Position numbers and translations under genes: made by a program. The notes beneath the pieces are model-generated. The model saw only the letters and a program-made list of their open reading frames with translations. It had not been told where the DNA came from and did not search any database. This document shows, piece by piece, positions 18,234 to 27,004 of a stretch of 64,000 nucleotides of DNA (position 1 is the stretch's first letter; each line of letters opens with the position of its first letter). The DNA comes from an uncultured Croceitalea sp. (GTDB lineage Bacteria; Bacteroidota; Bacteroidia; Flavobacteriales; Flavobacteriaceae), in NCBI GenBank assembly GCA_947503285.1, contig CANNDD010000001.1, forward strand, positions 124,001-188,000, given 5' to 3'.

Positions 18234-18259
18234 GAAAGGGACCATTTCAGGTCCCTTTC
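18234..18259. terminator. Hairpin between convergent clpX and metalloprotease genes
   Basis: GAAAGGGACC (18234-18243) pairs with GGTCCCTTTC (18250-18259) around a 6-nt loop. No strong T-run follows on either strand, but the position between convergent genes suggests a bidirectional terminator. Confidence 0.55.
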
Positions 18260-18284
18260 CATTTCCTGAATTTATGACATTACC

Positions 18285-19130
18285 TTAATAAAGAAAGCGC
18301 AATGCCGTGATATCATTGTTGTTGAACTCGCCATTGACATTATTGTTAAAACAGGCCAGCATGATGGAATTCGGGTCAAAACCAGATGGCGTTCCAGGTA
18401 TTTGAATCGCACCCACACCCGCTGAACCTTCATTTACGTTATCACCACAGCTTTGACGACTGAAATAATCGGTATGACGGAAGCCTATGGAGTGCCCCAT
18501 CTCGTGGGTAATCACATGCTCGTTCACATTATTGGAGCTATTGGCCAAGCCATAAATTTGGATAAACTTATTCGGATTGCCGCCGGAGGGAAAACCAGCA
18601 GATCCTCCAGAACGACCTGGATTATTCACCGAATTATCATAAATGACCATATCGGCATTGGTCGATGCGGCAAAACGAAGACTGAATTGAATATCAAGGT
18701 TCAATCTATTGTAATTATTTATGGCCCACTGTAGACCTGTTCTACCCCTACTACTAAGGGCAAACTGACCACCGGTGTATCCTATAACACTAATGGTTCT
18801 TGGTTGGCTTACCAAATTATTGGTTCGGTATTGCTCACTCCAAATCTCAACATCTCCACCTTTAAGATCATCCATGGCCTGTATCTGCTCCGTGCTAAAA
18901 AACAAATCCTCAACCAAAATACCCTCTTGCGAACTACCATCAGGATATTGGTTTACAAAAGGTTCCGCAGCATCGGCATTTAGAAAAAACCCATCTAATT
19001 TTACCTTCAAATCATTGCTTACGGTCTCGGGGGTGGCCGTTTCCGTTGCCAAGTCCTCCGTTTCACACGAAGTGGCCAGAAGCAATGAGGAAACCGCAAA
19101 TAATTTCATAAAATTTCGTAAATTTTTCAT
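18285..19130 (-). CDS. Secreted zinc metalloprotease lipoprotein, M57/HEIGH type
   Basis: 281 residues. The signal peptide ends in a lipobox (LLLATSC, Cys22), so the product is a probable surface lipoprotein. The metzincin-like motif HEMGHSIGFRH (H209, E210, H213, H219) provides the three zinc histidines and the catalytic Glu. It fits the dual-action HEIGH/M57 peptidase group. The preceding segment (TGLQWAINNYNRLNLDIQFSL) matches the strand/helix block ahead of the motif. The tail FDPNSIMLACFNN contains the Met of the Met-turn (SIM). Divergent from a T9SS subtilase; the shared intergenic region suggests both secreted proteases may be regulated together, which is inferred, not shown. Confidence 0.88.
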   Translation of the reverse strand: MKNLRNFMKLFAVSSLLLATSCETEDLATETATPETVSNDLKVKLDGFFLNADAAEPFVNQYPDGSSQEGILVEDLFFSTEQIQAMDDLKGGDVEIWSEQYRTNNLVSQPRTISVIGYTGGQFALSSRGRTGLQWAINNYNRLNLDIQFSLRFAASTNADMVIYDNSVNNPGRSGGSAGFPSGGNPNKFIQIYGLANSSNNVNEHVITHEMGHSIGFRHTDYFSRQSCGDNVNEGSAGVGAIQIPGTPSGFDPNSIMLACFNNNVNGEFNNNDITALRFLY

Positions 19131-19579
19131 TCTTTTTTATTGTTTGTGTTAATTAATTAATAGTAATGGAATTTTGTGCACTAAATTTCATCATCGTTAA
19201 AGTATCAACTTTTACCGACAAAAAACACTATTGTAAGAAAAATTCGACGAAATGCACGCTTTTTTATATTTCAAAAAAAAAATAAAAAGAAGGTATTCAC
19301 TTAAAATTCCCACGAAAAAAATAAGTGTTTTTCGTCGAAAAAATGAGGAATACAATGGGGTTTCATTCGAAATAAAATACTTTTATGATAATGCATTTTA
19401 AATCAGTACAGTTCGATATTTCGAAAAAATACCATAACCCTTCTTTTTTATTGAAAATTTGGTGAGGTTTTTTTTGATGAACAAGAAGTAAGGGGTGGGC
19501 GATACATCCCTTCTTAAAAGGAACGGTTACCGATTAAATACCTTGAAATCAATACTATTCAAATAGAAGCCCTACTGCA
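19131..19579. other. AT-rich divergent intergenic region between two secreted protease genes
   Basis: 449 bp without a credible gene. It is rich in A/T tracts and repeated TTCGA/TCGAA elements. A dyad TTTTTCG-T-CGAAAAA occupies 19328-19342. No exact TAnnTTTG box stands out on either strand. It probably carries the promoters and control sites of both proteases. Confidence 0.5.
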
Positions 19580-22417
19580 ATGCGAAAGCCGTTGTCCTTT
19601 TTTTTTCTATTGTTCGCGCAGCTGCTCATCGCACAGGTGGAATTTGATAAAAAATGGGGTATTTATGCGCTGGCGAAATCAGGGGCGCATGACCAATTGC
19701 AAAAAAGGCCTGCCAATGAAGCCTTTCTGGTTCGTTTTGACCAACCTTTTAAACGTAGCGATCTACACAAAAAGAATATTGAATTACTTCGGCTATTGGA
19801 TGACCACCATGCCATCATAACCACTACGGTTTCGGCCATAGACACAGTTAGGAACATGAAAATGGTTCGGGCCAATGACCAGTGGAAACTCGCCGAAAAG
19901 CTATTGACCAACACGGTAAAGGAAAAATCGTCCTTCGCTGTACATTCGTCACATCCATCGCAAACACTTCAATTTCTGCAATCCCTACACGATGTAAAGA
20001 TTATCCGATCGGCGCAGAATACCATCTACTTTACGGGAGAATTTTCAAAATTTAAAAATCAATTGTTGGCTAGGGCTGAAGTGCGGTATTTAGGCCTTGA
20101 GGCAACGGTACCTGTGCAAGAAGGTGTCGTTCTTGACCTAAATCCGTCCATAAACACCGTCAATCCTATTTACACTGCGTATCCGGAACTTGATGGTACT
20201 GGCATTGCTATATCTGTCAAGGACAATAAATTTCGAGAAAGCGATATTGATTTATTGGGAAAGTTAATCGGTTCTCCGCTGCTGCCCAACATCGAGGACG
20301 ATCATGCAACCGATATGGCCACCATTATCGCCGGCCTCGGAAACTCCTCCATAAAGAGTAAGGGGATTGCTCCGGCAGCTCAGCTACAGAGTTCCGATTT
20401 TCTAAACTTATCCCCAGATGGTGCCTCAAATCTATCCGACCTACAAGTTTTCATCCAAAACCATTCTTACGGTACCATCAGTGAGAACTTTTACGGCACC
20501 CTCGCCGAGGCCTATGATGCGCAAATTGCCGACAATACCGAAGAGCTCCATATTTTTTCATCGGGCAATGCAGGTGAACAGACCCCGACAGATGGCCCCT
20601 ATGCCAATATTGCGACATACGGTAATCTTACGGGAAATTTCAAAATGGCCAAGAATACCTTGGTCGTTGGAGCTATGGATGAGGAAAAAAAGGTACAGGA
20701 ATTTTCCTCAAGAGGACCTACCTATGACGGAAGAATCAAACCAGAATTGATAGGATACAGCATTGTCGGCACCTCTAATGCAACGGCCCTAACTTCTGGC
20801 ATAGCCACCTTGCTGCTGCAGGCCTATCAAGAAACCTACAGAACCAATGCATCGGCAGCACTTTTAAAAGCACTTTTGATCAACACTGCAGACGATGTGT
20901 CCAGTAAAGGTCCCGATTATCGCTCAGGCTATGGATCCATCAATGCCCTTAAAGCCGTACAAAGTCTAAAAAATGGACAATTTCTAACCGATACTATCGC
21001 TCAAGGCCAGACCAAAACCTTTGAAATACCCCTTCCCCCTAATGTGAAAACATTTCAAGCAACCCTGGTATGGACCGATCCCCCGGCCGAAATCAATAGT
21101 AACAAAGCACTGGTAAACGACCTTGACCTTCAGGTAATCGATCCTGGAGGAAGCGAACATCTTCCTTGGGTCTTAGATACCACCCCGAACAGCACTGCCC
21201 TAGAAGCTCCAGCACAAAAAGGAATGGATCGCTTGAACAATGTCGAACAGGTCTTGGTCGAGAATCCTCCCGAGGGCATTTTGGTCTTACAGGTCGACGA
21301 TTTTGATCTTAGGTCCAACACCCAAGAATTTTCCATTGCCTACGATTGGCAGCTTACGGATAGTTTTCGTTGGAGCTATCCCCTCGCCAATGACAATTTT
21401 CCCTATGATGGGGAAACGGCAAGCTATTTTCGATGGGACAATAGTTTTGATCAAAATGAGGGAAGCCTTTCCATTAGCTATGACCTTGGCGATACTTGGC
21501 AGATCATTTCAGAAAATGTCGCGTTAAAAGATGGGTTTTATCTCTGGCCTGCACCAGAAGATGTCACGGGAACCGGAATCTTAAAAATGGATATCGCAGG
21601 AACCGCTTTTTTATCCGATCCCTTTGTCATCTCACAGACTACTGCCACGAAAACGTCGCTTGATTGTGAAGATACCATCGAACTAAATTGGAACCCACAA
21701 CCTGGGGTCTCAGCATATACGGTCTATAACTTAGAGGATACCAGTATGCAGCCGATAGCTATGGTAAGCGACACTACATATATCACCGATAAATCAGTGA
21801 TAACTTCCCCTTATTTTGCCGTAACGCCCTTATTGGATACGGGACGTGAAGGGGTTCGCGGGCAAACCATCGATTATAGGGCCTTTGAGGCTGGATGTTA
21901 TCAAACCGTGGTCATTGCCACACCTTCTGAAGATGGGGTGGGTGGACTGCTATCCATTTCCCTTTCGAGCCTTCATGACGTCGTTTCGGTAAATATAGAA
22001 CGAAAGACAGAAGGGGTATTTACCACGATCGATGAACTTACCGGAGTAACCACACTAACCCCGACCTTTTTGGATACCGAGCCCGAGCAGGGCCTTAATC
22101 AATATCGTGTGCGCGTGATGCTCCGTGATGGCCGTTCTTATGTTTCAGAAGAAACGGACCTTATATTTCTCACCTCTACCCCATTTATCACCCTGCCAAA
22201 CCCTATCGAAAATGGCATAACGGTGTATACGGGTGACTTTTCTAACCAAGAAGTGCAATTGGGGTTATATGGAATTGACGGCAAACTGATACTGCAAAGA
22301 ACGATTACGGAATCACAGCAGTTCGTTCCATTAGAGACCTTAAGGCCAGGCGTCTATATATTACAGCTTTTTGCCTCAGGAGGCGCCAACTTAAGTAAGT
22401 TGGTCTACAAAAGATAA
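19580..22417 (+). CDS. S8 (subtilisin-like) serine peptidase with T9SS C-terminal sorting domain
   Basis: 945 residues. The signal peptide is MRKPLSFFFLLFAQLLIAQ. An N-terminal propeptide-like part (about 20-185) precedes the peptidase domain. The triad is inferred as D215 (ISVKDNKF), H242 (DDHATDMATIIAG) and S399 (VGTSNATALTSGIATLLLQ), with the oxyanion Asn at 330 (SSGNAGEQ). The aspartate sits in a loop unlike the usual D(S/T)G, so that residue is the least certain. A P/beta-sandwich-like region follows (about 470-610), then further beta domains. The last about 75 residues (LRPGVYILQLFASGGANLSKLVYKR) match the type A T9SS sorting domain. Secreted or surface-bound protease. Confidence 0.9.
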   Translation: MRKPLSFFFLLFAQLLIAQVEFDKKWGIYALAKSGAHDQLQKRPANEAFLVRFDQPFKRSDLHKKNIELLRLLDDHHAIITTTVSAIDTVRNMKMVRANDQWKLAEKLLTNTVKEKSSFAVHSSHPSQTLQFLQSLHDVKIIRSAQNTIYFTGEFSKFKNQLLARAEVRYLGLEATVPVQEGVVLDLNPSINTVNPIYTAYPELDGTGIAISVKDNKFRESDIDLLGKLIGSPLLPNIEDDHATDMATIIAGLGNSSIKSKGIAPAAQLQSSDFLNLSPDGASNLSDLQVFIQNHSYGTISENFYGTLAEAYDAQIADNTEELHIFSSGNAGEQTPTDGPYANIATYGNLTGNFKMAKNTLVVGAMDEEKKVQEFSSRGPTYDGRIKPELIGYSIVGTSNATALTSGIATLLLQAYQETYRTNASAALLKALLINTADDVSSKGPDYRSGYGSINALKAVQSLKNGQFLTDTIAQGQTKTFEIPLPPNVKTFQATLVWTDPPAEINSNKALVNDLDLQVIDPGGSEHLPWVLDTTPNSTALEAPAQKGMDRLNNVEQVLVENPPEGILVLQVDDFDLRSNTQEFSIAYDWQLTDSFRWSYPLANDNFPYDGETASYFRWDNSFDQNEGSLSISYDLGDTWQIISENVALKDGFYLWPAPEDVTGTGILKMDIAGTAFLSDPFVISQTTATKTSLDCEDTIELNWNPQPGVSAYTVYNLEDTSMQPIAMVSDTTYITDKSVITSPYFAVTPLLDTGREGVRGQTIDYRAFEAGCYQTVVIATPSEDGVGGLLSISLSSLHDVVSVNIERKTEGVFTTIDELTGVTTLTPTFLDTEPEQGLNQYRVRVMLRDGRSYVSEETDLIFLTSTPFITLPNPIENGITVYTGDFSNQEVQLGLYGIDGKLILQRTITESQQFVPLETLRPGVYILQLFASGGANLSKLVYKR

Positions 22418-22527
22418 CTAGAATACAATTTCAATACCTAAATCATTTACCGTCTTGACACTTTTTTGAGCTCGTATCATCGGATTGGAGAATGATGATA
22501 TGCCATAAGGCACTGCTGATTAAATCA

Positions 22528-23067
22528 TCAAACGGCTTTTTTGATCACTTTGTTCAACAAGTTCATGCAAACTTCTGAGATTATCTTCTCGTCAGAATAG
22601 AGTTCATGCCCGAAATTCGGAATAACGTTTAAATAAGTACCAATCTGCTTGGCCCATTTCATCCCTGGTTTAAACTCATCGCATTCCCCATAAATCAAAT
22701 CAAGGGTACAATCTGGGCGTTCGGTCTCAAAACGTACCCGCGTTGCCGAAACTGCGGTAAGTGATTTCATTGGCAAGCCTTTCAAGCCCGCTTTCCAGGC
22801 AATGGTACCTCCCGTACTAAATGCCAATACGTGACAAGGTGCCGTTTCTTTCTTCAATAAATGTGCGACCGCGGTATCAATACCACCCTCAACAAAAGCC
22901 TTATGCAAATTTTCTTTGGTATTTACCAATTCATCAATGTTCCCCAACTGCTGACAGTCGTAGAATTGAATGTCGTAATACTGCTGTAAATATCCAAAAT
23001 ACGAGGTAATCCAAAGGCCTTTCTTTACGCCCCACATGTCTGAAATAACAAGTAGCTTTTCTGCCAT
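22528..23067 (-). CDS. Small alpha/beta hydrolase-like protein
   Basis: 179 residues with no signal peptide, shorter than a typical alpha/beta hydrolase. HVLAFSTGGTIAWKAG is a nucleophile-elbow-like element (Ser about 104). TLDLIYGECDEFKP could supply the acid and VIPNFGHELYSDEK the His. No cap domain is visible. Substrate unknown. The upstream intergenic region contains a 24-bp perfect palindrome about 130 bp before the start, so the gene may be controlled there. It is on the same strand as, and about 200 bp downstream of, the GH3-like gene. Confidence 0.7.
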   Translation of the reverse strand: MAEKLLVISDMWGVKKGLWITSYFGYLQQYYDIQFYDCQQLGNIDELVNTKENLHKAFVEGGIDTAVAHLLKKETAPCHVLAFSTGGTIAWKAGLKGLPMKSLTAVSATRVRFETERPDCTLDLIYGECDEFKPGMKWAKQIGTYLNVIPNFGHELYSDEKIISEVCMNLLNKVIKKAV

Positions 23068-23197
23068 AACTTCAATCGGTTAGGTATTTAATTATTTACT
23101 AAGAGTCGGGAACTATTTGAAACCAAACTTCTGTCTTTAACGGTAGAATTCATTATTTATTGGTTCAATTTTAGTTTTTGTTCGATGAGTGGTACAA

Positions 23198-23221
23198 ATT
23201 TACGAAAACGTTTTCGTAAAT
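23198..23221. repeat. 24-bp perfect palindrome
   Basis: Every base of the two 12-nt arms pairs; the core is ACGAAAACGTTTTCGT and the centre is CG (23209-23210). It sits 54 bp after the end of the GH3 gene and about 130 bp upstream of the alpha/beta hydrolase gene. The size and central CG resemble LacI-family operators. It has no T-run on either side, so a terminator is less likely. Confidence 0.8.
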
Positions 23222-23274
23222 CGAAGGAATTAGGCTCAACGACTATTTATGAAGTACTTGAAAAGGTTTGGATA

Positions 23275-24804
23275 TCATAATTGCTTTACCATAACGCCCA
23301 TGGCCAATAATTCTTCCAAATACCTTCTATCATTAGACAACCTTGGTATTTTGTGCTGACCCCCCAGTTTATTTTTTGTTTTCAACCAATCGTAGAAAAG
23401 GTTTTCACGTGCAACGTGAACTTGGGGCATGCGTAAGGTACTATTATTGTAGCGTTTGGCCTCATAATCTGAATTGAGCGCTTTTAAGGCATTGTCTAAA
23501 ACTTCGGTAAAATAGCCCAAATCTTGCGGGGGTTTTCGAAACTCGACAATCCATTCGTGCGCTCCCTTCTCGGCATCCTTCATAAATATGGGTGCCGCAG
23601 TATACTCTTTGATTTCAGCACCGGTCTTGATGCAGACCTGTTTTAGGGCCTCTTCGGCATTTTCGATGATAAGCTCTTCGCCGAAAGCATTGATATGGTG
23701 CTTGGTTCTACCGGTAATTCTGATACGGTAGGGGTTCAACGATGTAAACCGGACCGTATCCCCGATTTTATAACGCCATAATCCCGCGTTCGTGGTAATC
23801 ACTATGGCATAATTCACCCCTTTTTTCACCTCCCAAATGGGAAAGGCCTTTTCTGCCTCTGAACCATAGGCATCCATAGGAATGAACTCATAAAAAATTC
23901 CATAATCCAACATCAACAACAAATCTTCTGAGTTGTTCCTATCCTGAATGGCAAAAAAGCCCTCAGAAGCGTTGTAGGTCTCATAATAATTGAACCGTTT
24001 ACGGGGCAATAGCTTTTTATACTGTTCTCGATAAGGTGCAAAACTGACCCCACCATGGAAATAAACTTCAAGGTTTTCCCAAATTTCGAATAGATGGTTC
24101 TTTCCGCTTCTTTCCATGACGTTGTTCAATAATACCAACATCCATGAGGGCACCCCGGCCAAACTGGTCACATTTTCTTTTATGCTCTCTTCAATAATGG
24201 CTTCCAATTTAGATTCCCACTCACTCATTAAGGAAACCCGACTACTAGGGGTGCTGCTATATTCCGCCCACAAGGGCATGTTATCGATTAAGATTGCCGA
24301 CAGGTCACCAAAAAAGGTTCCGTTATCCTCATACAGTTCTTTGCTACCGCCCAAACGAAGGCTTTTTCCTGTAAAGAGCTGTGAATTTTCATTGTTGTTC
24401 AGATAAAGGCATAACAAATCTTTGCCCGATTTGTAATGACAGTCTTCCAAGGCTTCTGGGCTGACCGGTATGAACTTGCTTTTGGCATTGGTAGTACCAC
24501 TACTTTTGGCAAACCATTTGATATGTGTAGGCCAAAAAAGGTTCTGCCCTCCCTTTCTGGTCCGCTCTATCATAGGGGCAATGGTCTCATAATCGGTGAT
24601 GGGTACCTGATCTGCGAATGCCCTGTAGGTTCTTATGGTTTCGAAACCATGTTGTCTGCCCATATCGGTGCTGGCAGCAAAAGACACCAATTGCTGCAAC
24701 ACCTCTTCTTGGACATCTGAGGGGTACTTTAAAAACAATTCGATTTGATGATACCGTTTTTTCAGTAGCCAAGAAGCGATGGAATTGAATAATGGTATCG
24801 GCAT
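23275..24804 (-). CDS. GH3 auxin-responsive promoter family protein
   Basis: 509 residues, the normal size for bacterial GH3-like proteins, which are acyl-adenylate-forming enzymes related to plant amino-acid conjugases. Motif 1-like residues HIKWFAKSSGTTNAKSKFIPVS (SSGTT phosphate loop) lie near residue 100; FNYYETYNASEGFFAIQD is the central adenylate-binding strand, and LWRYKIGDTVRFTSLNPYRIRITGRTKHHINAFGEEL the hinge and C-terminal subdomain. It is cytoplasmic. The bacterial function is not established; plant homologues link amino acids to jasmonate, auxin or benzoates. Divergent from DUF2797. Confidence 0.93.
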   Translation of the reverse strand: MPIPLFNSIASWLLKKRYHQIELFLKYPSDVQEEVLQQLVSFAASTDMGRQHGFETIRTYRAFADQVPITDYETIAPMIERTRKGGQNLFWPTHIKWFAKSSGTTNAKSKFIPVSPEALEDCHYKSGKDLLCLYLNNNENSQLFTGKSLRLGGSKELYEDNGTFFGDLSAILIDNMPLWAEYSSTPSSRVSLMSEWESKLEAIIEESIKENVTSLAGVPSWMLVLLNNVMERSGKNHLFEIWENLEVYFHGGVSFAPYREQYKKLLPRKRFNYYETYNASEGFFAIQDRNNSEDLLLMLDYGIFYEFIPMDAYGSEAEKAFPIWEVKKGVNYAIVITTNAGLWRYKIGDTVRFTSLNPYRIRITGRTKHHINAFGEELIIENAEEALKQVCIKTGAEIKEYTAAPIFMKDAEKGAHEWIVEFRKPPQDLGYFTEVLDNALKALNSDYEAKRYNNSTLRMPQVHVARENLFYDWLKTKNKLGGQHKIPRLSNDRRYLEELLAMGVMVKQL

Positions 24805-24929
24805 TTTAGGTATATTTAATCTTTCGGATGGTATTTGGTTTTTGAGCTGGTAATTTTTTGATTACCGGCCTTAGGTTTAAAGACCAATCCATAGCTAAAA
24901 TACAAATTCATTATTTAGAAAATAAAACA

Positions 24930-25724
24930 ATGCTGTACGAAGGTGTCTTACGTAAAATGAAGACCGAAATGGGCGATCCCATTCAATACTTTTTGGTGTT
25001 CGAGAACGATTTTATCAATTTCAACCAAGCCCTGAACAAAAACTTGACCATTGAATTCATCAAATTCCAATGTTTGAATTGTGGTAAAGACCGTCCTATT
25101 TATCGTCAGGGTTTTTGTAAATCATGTTTTTTTGAAACCCCGATGGCCGGGGAATGGATTATGAAACCAGAGCTGAGTACGGCACACTTGGATCAAGAAG
25201 ACCGTGATCTGGTCTTTGAAAAGCAAATGCAATTACAGCCCCATATCGTGTATTTGGCCAATAGTAGTAATGTCAAGGTCGGGGTCACCCGAAAAGCACA
25301 GGTACCTACACGATGGATCGATCAAGGTGCCCATGAGGCCATCGAAATCGTTGAAGTACCCAACCGCTATTTGGCCGGTATCACCGAAGTTGCATTGAAG
25401 GCCCATGTCAGTGATAAGACCAGTTGGCAGAAAATGCTCAAGAATGACCTTGAAGATGTTGATCTGGTCGCATGGCGCGACAAGCTCAAGGCCCATATAC
25501 CAGAAGAAACTTTGGATTATTTCATTGCCTCCAACTCAGAGACACAATTGAAATTCCCGGTTTTGCAATATCCGGAAAAAGTACAGAGCTTAAATTTGGG
25601 CAAAACCCCATCTTATACTGGCGTACTAAAGGGCATCAAAGGGCAGTACCTTATTTTTGAAGACAACACGGTTTTTAACATTCGTGGCCACGAGGGATTT
25701 TATGTAGGGATAACTATAAGATAG
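24930..25724 (+). CDS. DUF2797 domain-containing protein
   Basis: I start at the ATG at 24930 (MLYEGVLRKMKTEMGDPIQY); an in-frame TTG at 24858 lies upstream but adds unconserved sequence. The protein is 264 residues. Cysteines C43-x-x-C46 (QCLNCGKDRPIYRQGFCKSCFFETP) and a second CxxC give a zinc-ribbon-like four-cysteine cluster. The middle part has VYLANSSNVKVGVTRKAQVPTRWIDQGA, the conserved DUF2797 core, which resembles a GIY-YIG nuclease fold (VKVGVTR, then an Arg). No experimental function is established. Divergent from GH3. It marks the boundary of the AT-rich islet. Confidence 0.87.
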   Translation: MLYEGVLRKMKTEMGDPIQYFLVFENDFINFNQALNKNLTIEFIKFQCLNCGKDRPIYRQGFCKSCFFETPMAGEWIMKPELSTAHLDQEDRDLVFEKQMQLQPHIVYLANSSNVKVGVTRKAQVPTRWIDQGAHEAIEIVEVPNRYLAGITEVALKAHVSDKTSWQKMLKNDLEDVDLVAWRDKLKAHIPEETLDYFIASNSETQLKFPVLQYPEKVQSLNLGKTPSYTGVLKGIKGQYLIFEDNTVFNIRGHEGFYVGITIR

Positions 25725-25748
25725 GTGTTGTAACTATATGAGTATTGA

Positions 25749-26285
25749 TTGTATACAATTGTTGTAAATATAGTTGAAGAACAAATCAAAGAAATATTAT
25801 CCTTCCTAAGCACAAATAAAGATGCTTTGACCATTATTCTAACTTCCATTGGTGGTATAATAGCTTTAACTACTTTAATTAAAGCAATTTTGGAGTACAG
25901 GATACAGGGAAAACAGAAAAGAGCTGAACTATTCGAAAAATATAAAGTAACCCTGAGAACTGAAAAAAGATTATCTCGAATTTCATCTCTTTTAGAAGGT
26001 GATAGTGAGGAATTATCTAGGATTCCTAAGGATGATAGATATTATTTTCTCGGATTTTATGAAAAAATTGCGATTGCAACCAACTCGAAATTAATCCGTA
26101 AAGAAATTTCTCATTATATGTTTTCATATTTCGCTATTGCTTGTTACGATAGCGAAAACTTTTGGAAAGGAATTAATAAAGAAAGTTACTACTGGAAAGT
26201 GTTTATAGACTATGCTGTTGAAATGAAAAAAATACAAAAAAATAGATTAAGAGGGCGAGGAGTAGATAGACAAATCAAATTTTAA
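25749..26285 (+). CDS. Hypothetical membrane protein in AT-rich islet
   Basis: 178 residues if started at the TTG at 25749; no in-frame ATG precedes the hydrophobic segment. A palindrome ATTGTATACAAT (25748-25759) overlaps the proposed start, so the real start may be downstream. A single transmembrane helix (ALTIILTSIGGIIALTTLIKAIL, about 26-48) is followed by a Lys/Arg-rich soluble part that ends in KNRLRGRGVDRQIKF. Base composition and codon use (AT-rich, AAA/ATA-heavy) differ from DUF2797 upstream and fit recent transfer. I do not recognise the family. It sits beside a ParDE pair. Confidence 0.55.
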   Translation: MYTIVVNIVEEQIKEILSFLSTNKDALTIILTSIGGIIALTTLIKAILEYRIQGKQKRAELFEKYKVTLRTEKRLSRISSLLEGDSEELSRIPKDDRYYFLGFYEKIAIATNSKLIRKEISHYMFSYFAIACYDSENFWKGINKESYYWKVFIDYAVEMKKIQKNRLRGRGVDRQIKF

Positions 26286-26452
26286 AAAACACTACTATTT
26301 ATAACAAAATATTTAAAAATCCGCCCATTTTTGACTGTATTTAGAAATTCCCCAACCTTAACTCGGCCGAAAGATTTCGCCCGTAAACACAGACGTACTT
26401 TTTATATACGGGACCATTGGCAACAATATTAGAAATTTGGAGTTGATTCGAT

Positions 26453-26474
26453 TTTGGTGTATTTTTACACCAAA
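26453..26474. promoter_or_regulatory. Inverted repeat, candidate ParD operator
   Basis: TTTGGTGTA (26453-26461), 4-nt spacer, TACACCAAA (26466-26474): perfect 9-bp arms. It ends 10 bp before the parD ATG at 26485, the usual place for autorepression by a ParD-ParE complex. Confidence 0.6.
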
Positions 26475-26484
26475 CAACTTTGCA

Positions 26485-26724
26485 ATGGCTAGACAAAGTA
26501 TTTCTTTCACCGAACCCAATGATGAGTGGTTGAAATCCCAAGTTGACAATCAAGAGTATTCCAGTAAAAGTGAGTTGGTCAATGACCTCGTGCGACAGGC
26601 AAGAAAACAGCAAGTCAAAATTGACTGGATAAGGACAAAATTGGAAAAAGCTGAAAAGAGCGGATTTACCAATGATGGAAAGGACGATATTTTGAAACAG
26701 TCCAAAGCATTGCTGAATGGCTGA
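26485..26724 (+). CDS. ParD-family antitoxin
   Basis: From the ATG at 26485 (MARQSISFTEPNDEWLKSQV) the antitoxin is 79 residues. An in-frame start at 26437 is possible but would run through the operator and adds a non-family segment. The ribbon-helix-helix N-terminus (RQSISFTEPNDEWLKSQVDNQEYSSKSELVNDLVR) is the ParD/CC2985 type. A charged C-terminal helix that should bind the toxin follows. The stop lies 8 bp inside the ParE gene, so the pair is translationally coupled. Expression is likely autoregulated at the upstream inverted repeat. Confidence 0.9.
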   Translation: MARQSISFTEPNDEWLKSQVDNQEYSSKSELVNDLVRQARKQQVKIDWIRTKLEKAEKSGFTNDGKDDILKQSKALLNG

Positions 26725-27004
26725 TTACAGGCTGAGCAACGAAGCTAAAAACGACTTGATTAGGATTCACCAATACGGAACAGCAAAATTTGGACTTGCC
26801 CAAGCGGACAAATACTTTGAAACCTTTTTTGAATATTTCGACATGATAGCCCAACGTCCATATTCATTTGAATCCGTTGACTATATCAAAAAAGACTACC
26901 GACGTTGTGTTTGTGGAGTGGACAGCATCTTCTACAGAATAAATGGGGAAGTTGTTGAGATTATGGCAATAATCGGGAGACAGGACTTGGAAAACGTCCT
27001 TTAA
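26717..27004 (+). CDS. ParE/RelE-superfamily toxin
   Basis: 95 residues. YRLSNEAKNDLIRIHQYGTAKFGLAQADKYFETFFEYFDMIAQRPYSFESVDYIKKDYRRCVCGVDSIFYRINGEVVEIMAIIGRQDLENVL has the ParE order: N-terminal strand-helix-helix, then RR...IFYRI...VEIMAIIGRQD at the end. ParE toxins poison DNA gyrase in characterised cases; RelE relatives cleave mRNA. The GRQD ending favours ParE. The gene starts inside parD (8-bp overlap). Together with the adjacent membrane protein it makes a small accessory module, probably a stabilisation element. Confidence 0.9.
   Translation: MADYRLSNEAKNDLIRIHQYGTAKFGLAQADKYFETFFEYFDMIAQRPYSFESVDYIKKDYRRCVCGVDSIFYRINGEVVEIMAIIGRQDLENVL

Noticed and set aside
26341-26613. Minus-strand open frame opposite the ParD gene
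   Set aside because: It overlaps the ParD antitoxin and its operator; no family character. The region may be a decayed repeat.
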